DNA from: Patagioenas fasciata | Lineage: Eukaryota; Chordata; Aves; Columbiformes; Columbidae | NCBI RefSeq assembly: GCF_037038585.1 | Contig: NC_092524.1 | Span: 40,496,001-40,560,000 of the forward strand | Direction of reading: 5' to 3' | DNA length: 64,000 nucleotides | Shown here: in pieces, positions 11,486 to 20,351 of the stretch | Numbering within the stretch: the first letter of the stretch is position 1 | Layout of the letters: the number at the start of each line of letters is the position of its first letter | The notes under the pieces: generated by a model | What the model saw: the letters and a program-made list of their open reading frames with translations, nothing else | Database searches by the model: none | What the model was told of the DNA's origin: nothing | Position numbers and translations under genes: made by a program

Positions 11486-12604
11486 TCAGGTCCAGAGAGT
11501 AGTGCCGTTAGGCTCTCTTGAAATTGCCCTATCAATGGTGGAATCCTTTGACAGAGATCCCAACTGCCTGGCTTCACCACCTTCCAATTCAATTATTTCT
11601 GCCCCATTGTCCCAGCATCGGAGCAGCCAGTTTAAAATATTCTCACCTTCACGATGACTAAACTCTTTCCGCAGATCTCTCAGCTCACAAGGAGAAAAGG
11701 ACCGAGTAGTGGTCACTTCATCTCCTCCCTGTCCTGATGATGCCCCTTGGGTTGATGTTGGCCCTGTGCCATCATCTGCTGCACAGGTAGTCTTTCTAGT
11801 GACTTTCTTACAATCAGCAACTGATGCTGATATGGGTTCACCATCATTTGATTCATTTTCAGAGTCTGAATGACTGTCACAGTGATTGCTGTCGTTATAG
11901 CAGCAACAGTGACCAGGGTGTGAAGAAGGGGGGGCTGCCTTGTTAGCCTTTGAGGCTAGAGAGGTAACATTATCTGCAGTGACCTTGGCAGAGGAGCTCT
12001 GCGGAGGAGCTGTAGCTTCAGCCTGTGAAGCCATGGTTGGGGAGGCAGTGGCTGCAGTAGCAGCTTTGGCTGTTTTGCCTTTTCTCGAGCGGCTAGGAGT
12101 GCTTTTTGCTAAAGCTTCCGAAGATGCACTGCAAATCTCAGGACTAATAAGAGATGCAAACCTCCTGTTGAACCTCATTTCTCTTAACAGTAACACAAAC
12201 TGACACACATTCAGCAAACCAGATAACACCATCACAGTTCTATCAAAGCTCCAAGGATATTCAAAGTTCTCTAAAACAGTTGCAAACTGTCCTAGTGAAA
12301 AAACAAAAGTATGGTTAGTCAGCCTTTCTAAAGATTCGCTTGACCAATTAGCAAATACAGAGCCATTCTGCTCCTTAATCTCTCCTGGAGGTTTTTCAAG
12401 GTAAAGCAAAATTGAGTAGAAATTCATTAGTGTCTGCATTATAAGGAAATAAACCAGTGCCAAACCACACAATATCATCATGACCGCTGTCCAGTTTCTT
12501 GTTGTTATATAATGAATACTTCGATTTAGAAAGAAACACCAACACAGATACGAAATCAGTGAGTACAATGTAGAAAATAACTGATACAACTTATGCCATA
12601 ACAT
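11486..12604 (-). pseudogene. Gag-like region, first part, with hydrophobic N-terminal segments
   Basis: The frame is open from a GTG at 12625, but the first ATG is 12604-12602, giving 372 residues; it is the first long frame after the primer binding site, 170 bp downstream. Counting from the GTG: hydrophobic segments lie at about 17-34, 46-76 and 129-148; sequons NGS (87), NWS (93) and NHT (104) cluster between the second and third. Residues 165-235 are Ala/Ser/Thr/Lys-rich, 236-263 are His/Cys/Ser/Asp-rich, and 309-370 contain LRDLRKEFSHREGENILNWL followed by a WDNG motif, which resembles the N-terminal capsid part of ERVL-type Gag. The frame then reaches a stop and continues out of phase at 11413. 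Membrane topology is inferred from composition only. Confidence 0.72.
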
Positions 12605-12773
12605 CTTTAAATCAATGTAATTCACTTTGCCTTAATACCACTAAATAATGTCCGAAGCAAAAAGACACGCGAGAATCACAACTCTATGAGCTGGCACCGT
12701 GCCAAGAAAATTGAAAGGTACGTCAGAGCAGTAGAAAAGCCGAAAACATCTTCAAATTGACCCCTTTCTCTCA

Positions 12774-12790
12774 CCCCATGTTGGGTGCCA
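12774..12790 (-). promoter_or_regulatory. Primer binding site, lysine-tRNA-like
   Basis: On the minus strand TGGCACCCAACATGGGG lies 6 bp after the end of the 5' LTR. It matches the lysine-tRNA(1,2) type site TGGCGCCCAACGTGGGG at 15 of 17 bases; both differences are G to A at CpG sites, the usual decay of methylated CpG. It marks the start of minus-strand DNA synthesis and fixes the orientation of the provirus. Confidence 0.75.
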
Positions 12791-12796
12791 ATTATC

Positions 12797-12928
12797 TGTC
12801 GAGGGTTAAGATTGTGGGGTGACAATCAAACCCTGGCAGATGTATTGTTAACCACCTCTCCCCCCCACTTACCCCTTTTTGCCCCTCCCTCTCCCCCCTT
12901 CCCACTAAGGACAGGCGATCGGGAGGGA
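12797..12928 (-). repeat. 5' LTR of the gag-only provirus, truncated
   Basis: Only the last 132 bp (the U5 end) remain, matching the first 130 bp of 9846-10502 in plus-strand coordinates. Similarity stops at GGGAGGGAA, where CR1 sequence begins. U3 and the promoter are gone, so the provirus has no transcriptional start of its own and the second copy of its target duplication cannot be seen. Confidence 0.88.
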
Positions 12929-13654
12929 ATCTATCCACCTCGTTATATCTTCATAAAAGGCTATGAGGTTGGTCAAGCATGATTTCCCCTTGGTGAAGCT
13001 ATGTTGACTGCCTCTAATGACCCTTTTATCCTTGATATGCCTTGAGATGGCACCAAGGATAAGTCGTTCCATTACTTTCCCAGGGATGGAGGTGAGGCTG
13101 ACCGGTCTATAGTTACCCAGATCCTCCTTCTTGCCCTTTTTGCAGACTGGGGTGACGTTAGCTTTCCTCCAGTCCTCAGGCACCTCTCCCGTCTCCCAAG
13201 ACTTGACAAAGATGATGGAGAGTGATCCAGCAATGACGTCAGCCAGCTCCCTCAGCACCCGTGGCTGCATCCCATCTGGGCCCATGGATTTGTGGATGTT
13301 CAGATTGCCTAATTGTTCCTTAACCCAGTCCTCATCAACCAAGGCAAATTCTTGCATCGTCCTGACTTCCTCTGAGGCCTCAGGGATACGAGGCTCCTCA
13401 GGACAGCCCCCGGCAGAGTAGACAGAAACAAAGAAGGCATTCAGTAACTCTGCCTTCTCTGTATCTTCTGTCACCAGGGCACCCACCTCATTCATCAGTG
13501 GGCATACATTGCCTCTGGTGTTAGTTTTATCTGCCACGTATTTGAAAAAACTCTTTCCATTGTCCTTGACCCCTCGTGCCAGCTTTAATTCTAACGAGGC
13601 CTTAGCTTTCCTAGTTGCCTCCCTACATCCCCTGACAACAACCTCATATTCTTC
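12905..13654 (-). pseudogene. CR1 ORF2, linker and start of reverse transcriptase, fused to LTR
   Basis: Continuous open frame after the TGA at 13657-13655, in the same phase as the endonuclease part. Motifs: [78 protein letters not shown] and [20 protein letters not shown], that is, the fingers blocks of a non-LTR reverse transcriptase. The catalytic palm (DFSKAFD, FADD) is missing because the element is cut at 12929. The last eight residues before the stop come from LTR sequence, a junction product without meaning. Confidence 0.88.
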
Positions 13655-14350
13655 TCAAGTGGCCAGCCCCTCCTTCCATGATCTGTAAACTCTCCTCTTC
13701 CACCTGAGCTTACCCAGCACTTCCCTGTTTAGCCACACAGGTCTCCTGGCTCCCTTCCTTGACTTCCTACACATCAGGATGCTCTGATCTTGAGCTTGGT
13801 AGAAGAAATCCCTGAATATTAACCAACTATCTTGGGCCCTTTTACCTTCAAGCAGCCTTGCCCATGGGATTTTCTCTAGCAACTGCTTGAAAAGGCCAAA
13901 GTTTGCTCTGCTGAAGTCCAGGGTTGCAGTTCTGCTTGCTACTCTGTTCTGGCCGCACAAGATCCTGAACTCCACCATTTCATGGTCACTGCAACCAAGG
14001 CAGCCTTCAACCTCTATCGCTTCAAACAGACCCTCTTTGTTAGTGGGGATGAGGTCCAGCAGTGCACCTCTCCTGGTTGGCTCCTCCACCATTTGCATAA
14101 GAAATTTATCTTCAGTGCACTGGAGGAACCTCCTGGACTGTGGCTGGCTGGCTGAGTAGTCCTTCCAGCAGACGTCAGGGGAGTTAAAATCCCCCATGAC
14201 AGCCAGGGCCTGTGATTGTGAGGCTGCCCTCAGCTGTCTGTAGAAGGCCTCATCAGCTTCCTGACCTTGATCTGGTGGCCTGTAATAGACACCCACAACA
14301 GTGTCTCCCCTGCCAGCCTCCCCCTTAATTCTCACCCATACACTCTCAAC
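13655..14350 (-). pseudogene. CR1 ORF2, endonuclease C-terminal part
   Basis: About 230 codons in the same phase as the piece before it, following a TGA at 14353-14351. It carries VVGVYYRPPDQGQEADEAF, MGDFNSPDVCW (GDFN, catalytic Asp/Asn) and SDHEMVEF (catalytic Asp-His), all intact, then the basic linker SRKGARRPVWLNREVL. The frame ends at a TGA (13657-13655) where the other copy reads on. The endonuclease catalytic residues therefore survive across this and the preceding piece, apart from one stop codon between them. Confidence 0.9.
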
Positions 14351-14788
14351 TCACTCCTCATCCGTGCCCGGACAGTACTCAATACATTGTAGTTGCTCTC
14401 TCACGTAAAGAGCAACTCCACCACCTCGCCTGACTGTCCTGTCTTTCCTGAAGAGGACATAGCCATCCATGACCACGCTCCAGTCATGTGAGCTGTCCCA
14501 CCGTGTCTCTCTAATTGCTACCAGATCATAATCACCTGACCGAACACAGGTTTCTAGCTCCTCCTGCTTATTCCCCATGCTGTGTGCATTGGTGTACAAG
14601 CATTTCAGGGAGCGAGCTGAGCATACTGATTCCACCCTAGGGGGATGGGAGGCCTCCCAGTCCCTATGAATTCTAGAATGCTGTCCCACTGATCCAAGCC
14701 CACCTAGAACCCCATCCCCCTTCAAGTCTAGTTTAAAGCTCTCCAAATGGGTCCTGCTAATTCCTGACCCAGGATAAACCATTCCCAC
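14351..14788 (-). pseudogene. CR1 ORF2, start and endonuclease N-terminal part
   Basis: 145 codons beginning at ATG 14788, which lies inside the end of ORF1 (32-bp overlap), a compact arrangement that suggests reinitiation or coupled translation. CLYTNAHSMGNKQEELETC is the Asn/metal-binding block and DLVAIRETRWD the catalytic-Glu block (Arg replaces the first Trp seen in the other copy). GGGVALYVREQLQCIEYCPG follows, then a TGA. The frame continues in phase after the stop. Confidence 0.9.
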
Positions 14789-15566
14789 GCATCACTGTGT
14801 GGACTGATGTCCTATAAATCCAGCCATTATCAAGGAATCCGAATCCCTGCCTGTAGCACCAGTCTCGAAGCCAATCGTTTATGGATTGAGTTCTTCTATT
14901 CCATTTCAAGTTGTCACCCAAAAATGGAAGGAATGACGACAAAATCACTTGAGCTCCAGACTCTTTCACCATCCATCCCAGAGCCTTGAAATCTTTCTTT
15001 GTTCCCCTCATGCTGCGGGATGCAGCCTCCTCCCCACCTGTCTGGAAGATCAGCAGTGGGTAGTAGTCTGTCGGGTGAACCAAGTCAGGGAGTGCCCTGG
15101 TGATATCCCTGATCTGGGTCCTGGGTAGGCTACAAACTTCCCTATGATGAGGATCAACTCTGCATATTGGGCCTTCCATCGCTCTCAGAAGGGAATCGCC
15201 TATTACAATCATCCTTCTTTCTTTCTTGTCAGAGACAGTCTTGAGGTGTGGAATTAACTGCCTCTTCCTACGTGTCCCTGTAGGTGGATCTTGCACCGCG
15301 TCCTCACCTACCTCACCTACCTGCTCTTCAAGCTCCAGGGCTTCAAACTTGTTACAGAGGGGCACCTGGGGAAGTAAAGCAGGTAGGGAGGGGGGTTTCC
15401 TGTGACACTGAAGGGGAACTCGCTTCCAATCCTCCTCATCTTTTAGGTCACTTACCTCTGTGCAACAGTGACAGGGTAGGGGCTGTCTTGGGTCTTCCGC
15501 CTCTGCCCAATATGGTAGGGGGTCTGCCACCTTTTGGCGGGTATCCCCCTGAGGCCTTTCTGATTT
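14757..15566 (-). pseudogene. CR1 ORF1, 5'-truncated, SGNH/GDSL esterase-like domain
   Basis: Open frame of at least 257 residues from the GTG at 15530, remaining open upstream to about 15578 with no ATG, so the N-terminus was lost. Residues counted from the GTG: FEALELEEQ at 62-70 is typical of CR1 ORF1; RRMIVIGDSLLRAMEG at 105-120 holds the GDS nucleophile block of SGNH hydrolases; LLIFQTGGEEAA is where block III (Gly-x-Asn) should be, but no Asn is present; VILSSFLPF and WLRDWCYRQGFGFLDNGWIY follow. CR1 ORF1 proteins bind the element RNA and carry an esterase domain whose substrate is not known. Reaches its own stop at 14757, after the ORF2 ATG. Confidence 0.85.
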
Positions 15567-16984
15567 AGGAATGAATATTTAGTCAGTTTTACAGATTCTT
15601 TAAAAATATTATTTAACAAAGAAGATTAGTGTCCAGGGGAGTGGTAAAAAAAAAAAAATACAACTATAGGTTCAACAAATATTGTAGATGAAACTAAGAA
15701 CTAAGCAAAATTATGGCTCACAATGAGGCATATCATGTTTTCAGGATGGTATATGTGCAAATCTTGTCTTCCTAAAGCAGGATATATAGTAGTAGTAGTA
15801 CAATTAAATTAAAATATTTGAGAACAAAGATATTTGGATTATCAAGCCATTTAATGAGTGATATTCATAAGACAGTATTCTAGGGCATAATTAAACCAGA
15901 ACCTACGTATTGTAGGGAAGCTACTGCTTTTTCCAAGGTGTTGGCTTATTTTCATTTTTTGTAAGAAATTTTCATTGTTTTAATGTTTTACATTCAATGA
16001 ATAATAGATTCAAGAGAGTTATAAGTAATGGAAAATTACATTTGGAAAATAAAAAAAAGTGATATTAACGAAATACAAGGTACTCATTCAAAAGAAAACT
16101 GTTGAAACATAAATGCCACAGTCCAATTAAGATTGCAGTCACAGTAATGATTAGCCTTCTAGAAGAACAGTTCTGATAAGCGATCTTTTTTTTCCTAGTA
16201 ACTGTTGTTTTAGGCCTAACCTAAGGCCATAGGAGGCAAGACTACTCAGGTTCTAGATACTTTTTCCCTGTGGGATTGTATAACATTTCTTTCTATGTTT
16301 ACAAACAATGATGAATTTTCTAAAAATTTTACATGTTAGAATGTGTTCTCTGCCTCTGTCTGTTAAAATTCACATGTATTAAGGCCAGTCAAGAATCTTC
16401 TGACTAATTTTCTGTTACTGCTTTTGTAAAGAGGGAAATATTAAAATCTCTACTTTCCAGGACAAATAAACCCATTTTAACCAGACTTTCATTGTCAGCT
16501 GAATCTTTGGCCGATCTTAATTCATTAATTAAAACCAAAGAAAGAAAACTTACAAAATGTAAATAGCTAATAAGTAAGGAACATTTTCTTTTTCTAAAAG
16601 AGAATGCAGTTATCAATGTGTATAAAGTGTTCCAAACAAGAAACAGAGCATCACAGAACACACCTTTTGGTTAGGTCACTCAACTTCAATTGAGAAAACA
16701 GAAATAGAAAGCTTTAATCTAGATTTTTCTGTGTCTAACTGAGTGAGCTTATTATCTATCTTAACCCATTTACTGCATTTCCATTTAAACTTTATCAGCA
16801 CTTGCTTTAAAAAACCCAAAGAAATAAAATAAATACATAAATAAGATAATGAGGAAAACAAAACAAAACAAACAAACAGAAGAAAAATAACAGAATCCAA
16901 TGTTCACATTGCTTTGCCTCATTTTTCCGATACAAACATATACGTAAATAAGAACCAAAGTAATTGCTGTGACGTCAACTTTTG

Positions 16985-17330
16985 GTCAAAGCCCACATGG
17001 AAGTTCTGCTCTCAGCAGCCACTGCTCCCCGAGCCATGAAGCTGGGAGTTCAGGGAATCCTCATGTGGGCTGGTAAGGCAGGGCCTCACCAAGTAACCCC
17101 AGGCAGGAAGCGGGGCAGGTTGGAGATCCAAAGCCAGGAATCCAGAGTACCAGAGAAGCCCACAAGAATGAGATGCCTTCAACATCAATGAGGGAGGTCA
17201 GGTCAGGATCAGATCCAAATAACAATAAGCAAGTTCTGATTAAGTGCAATGCAAGTCCATACGACAGATCTGGGATGAAGGAAGTCTGTGGGGTTAAGAC
17301 AAGGTCAAAGTATATTTGACCATCACTGGT
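16985..17330. repeat. GC-richer patch with inverted ends, origin unknown
   Basis: Stands out from the AT-rich surroundings. AGCCCACATG (16990-16999) and CATGTGGGCT (17062-17071) form a perfect 10-bp inverted repeat with a 62-bp spacer; further right the sequence has short GGTCAGGTCAGGATCAGATCC-like repetition near 17200. It may be a decayed repeat; I cannot assign a family. Confidence 0.25.
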
Positions 17331-19433
17331 ATGGCTACAACACTGCTGCAATACAGCCTTAGTTGGGAGCCAAGTATGAAAGTTCAATTCAAAAAGAGTG
17401 TTATGCTCAGAATCTTGTTAATGGGAAAGCACATCACACACACACAAATACTTATGTATGCAAAGCTAATAATTTATTACTAGTGTAATGGAAATCTTAG
17501 CAATCTAATTCAATGGTCATCACTACCATAGACCTAATTTTACAAATAAAGCAAACATTATTACAGAAAAACTAAAAATAACAACGCATTTAGAGTATTT
17601 GTATACAATTTTAATCGTATTACTGCTATTGATGTAACATACACTTAGTTTCTACCCCTTTTCTTCATGTTACACTCATCCTTCCACTACTCCTCTGGGT
17701 CCTAAGCTTGGTGTTTTCATTCTGGTCACAGGTGGGTGTGGTGGTGTGGTGGTCTTATGGAAAGTTGACAGCATTTGGAGTCCTTCACTGGAAAGAATAC
17801 AGTGTTCTTGATTTTTTTCTTCTTCTACTTTTTTCCCCCTTATCCATACACACACACAGTTTGTAAACATGTATTTAAATACTTATTTTTTCATTGGTCT
17901 GTCACTTCAAATTATATCCAGTGTTATTACATTTGGTGCTCTTTATATATGTTAGGTACTATTTTTTTGTTATCTTTGTTACCCCTAAACCACTTTTGAA
18001 GATTTCCAGGTCTTTTTCAAGCTCACCATTAGCGAGCAGTTTCTAGTTGTGAGTTCTATCACAATGACTCCTGGGTTTGGGTCTTACTGGACAATTGTAA
18101 GACTCTTGACCTTGACACTTAATAAATCATACTTGTGATACTGTAAAACTAGAGGTAGTTAATTCTTTTGGAATGGATCGCATTCTAAATAGGGGCTATT
18201 TTTGTTATGATGAAATACTTTGACTTTGTGAAGTTAAGATGACTCATGAAGTCAGGCAACAATGTGAATTTTGCTAGAGGTTCACAGAAAAAGATAATAC
18301 TTTCAAAATGTGGTAATATACATTTGGGAAATAGTTCATTCTACTTAGCAGTGGTAGGTCTCAGCTAGAATATTTTGGGATGCCACATTTGTGGAAGAAT
18401 ACATCCCACTGAAGGAAGTGAAAGGAGAACAACAGAGGGGAAGGCATTTTGGAAACACTAACACTAAGATAATAAAATGAAAATTCTAATAAGAAAAAGT
18501 TTGTAATAACTAAAATTCTATGGTGGGCTTCAGTTGCTTAAACATTGATGTCTAGAGCCAGTTTAAACAACCCACATGCCCTGCTTAGCTTCCAGCAGCT
18601 GTCTCAAAGGGACATGCATCTCCTGTAGGTTCAGTGTCATATCTGTCAAATTTGTGAGGAAATCTGAAATGACACAGTTGTTTGTAATTTGAACACTTTA
18701 ATGTCTCTCCAGTTGTTCAAAAAGTACATGAAGAATACAGAAAATATGAAGTAGCTTGCAACCACATAGACTGCAATGATAAAAAAGACAAAGCTATGGA
18801 ATCAGCTTAGAGTCAGTGCTTCTGGAATTCTATTTAACAGAGGTTTATTTGTATGTTGGGTTGTTTTGCAGTTTTGGTTTTGTGTGTGTTTAATTTTTTC
18901 CTTTTTTTTTTTTTTTTTTAAAGACACCTTTAAACAAATACCTTTTAGTAGTCTGAGTACTCGTAGTTAAGTACCTTCAATCCTAGCCAGAACAGAAAAA
19001 CAATTTCAGTGGTATGTTGCTGGTTTTTCTATTCATGTTAGTCTGTGATTTCCACTTGGAAGTTAATCTCATGTAGCTGACTGATCAAAGTTTAATATTA
19101 TTTTCGTTGCCACCTCATGACAATGACTGTTGAGCTTCCAGCAGTTCTGGTTTTAAAGTTGGAGTGAACTATTTTCTCAAGAAACTTATTCTAAAATTAG
19201 GTAGGAAATAGTATGAAGTACAGATATGACAACCATCATACACAGAAATGTTACCCTGCTGAGGAAAAAATAATTTACATTTTAAAATATATACTGATGA
19301 CTGTTTAGCAAGAGTAGGATTTAAATAGTAAGCTTTAAGCCTAAGCCTTCTTACATATATGTCCAATTATGCTGAGAATAAAAATGATCAGGTGTTCCAT
19401 AAATAAATATACTTGAAGAGAGATGAATATGAA

Positions 19434-19449
19434 GGGGGGTGGGGCGGGG
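19434..19449 (+). other. G-rich tract (G6-T-G4-C-G4)
   Basis: Three guanine runs separated by single bases in AT-rich DNA. It could fold into a two-tetrad quadruplex, or a three-tetrad one if the first run is split with a zero-length loop. No function can be inferred. Confidence 0.5.
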
Positions 19450-20312
19450 AGCAAAACAAAACAAATGGAGCTTCCTGTGGTTTCAGGTAATCATTCCTTT
19501 TCCAGTGTTTTTCATTATTCTTTTTAGGGAGTATAACTGTGAATCTTATTGCAACAGCTTTTGTTCAGATGATAATTTAGTATTTATTTCAAATTAATGG
19601 CACCTGGGTACAGTTGCTCTTCAGGTGAGTTTTACTGAAATGTTGTTTATAGTTGTTCCTTTAGCATTACTCAAAACAAAAATTGTGATATAGGGAGTAT
19701 GGGCTTGTTCACGTTTGTAAATTAAGACAAAGTTAAATTTTAATTTCAGTAATTTCACAGAATATAAACTGCCATAGCAGTGGAAAAATCTCAGCTAAAC
19801 AAAATTAAGAGATCAGTGGAAAATATGATTGAAATGCCTCAACCTTTTGTTTAGTAGCAGTGTGTGCAGCTGGCACTATCTATGGGTTAGGGAATGCTGG
19901 GATAAATGTGCCCATGGCCTTCCACTGCACTTAGGTAAATGTTGACTCAGTTGAATGCCTACTCTCTCTAGAGGTCTTACATGCAATGAGTACAGTACTC
20001 ATATATGGAGAGAGTTTTGTGGATTTTTTCTTACTGACTTTAACATAGGCAGTTATCCCACAACACATAGAAAAATGCTCTGTCATCGATGTGTATTGCA
20101 TATGTAATAACTCTGCGAAATTGTCTTGTTAATATATTAAGTTATAAAGAGGCCCTAAGGAAAAGGCCTGTGTGTGCTCTGGGAAACATAGTAGTGACTC
20201 CCATATCAGCAGTTTAGATGAGAGTTTTATCCAGTGAGCAGATCTCAAAAAAAAGCCTCAGTCATCTCACCTCTGTCATCTCAGTATTTGTTCTTCAGTG
20301 AAATCTAAATTC

Positions 20313-20351
20313 AAAACAAAACAAAACAAAACAAACAAACAAACAAACAAA
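20313..20351 (+). repeat. (AAAAC)n/(AAAC)n microsatellite
   Basis: Four AAAAC units pass into several AAAC units. Similar AAAC/AAAAC tracts occur at 16857-16880, 23030-23050 and 40300-40334, a common simple repeat type here. Confidence 0.9.

Larger units (their letters stand above)
9846..12928 (-). mobile_element. Endogenous retrovirus, gag-containing, pol deleted
   Basis: A minus-strand provirus. Its 3' LTR is 9846-10502 (starts TGTCC, ends GACA on the minus strand), preceded by a polypurine tract at 10503-10517. The 5' side has only the last 132 bp of the 5' LTR (12797-12928), then a tRNA primer binding site. The interior is about 2.3 kb and codes for a gag-like region (12604-10886). No protease, reverse transcriptase or integrase is present. 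The first 268 bp inside the 3' LTR match 60768-61028 of the second provirus closely, but similarity stops abruptly near 10770, marking a deletion that removed pol. The absence of env fits ERVL-like families. It sits inside a CR1. Confidence 0.88.
12929..15578 (-). mobile_element. CR1 LINE, long copy lacking its 3' end
   Basis: About 2.65 kb of minus-strand CR1. Its high-coordinate end holds part of ORF1, followed by ORF2 from its start through the endonuclease into the first reverse transcriptase blocks. ORF1 and ORF2 overlap by 32 bp (14757-14788). At 12929 it is cut by the LTR of the retrovirus; a further piece of the same CR1 lies at 9656-9845. The terminal repeat and the last third of ORF2 are missing. 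ORF2 here needs only two stop codons to explain its interruption, so this copy is younger or less decayed than that at 4123-7218. Confidence 0.92.
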
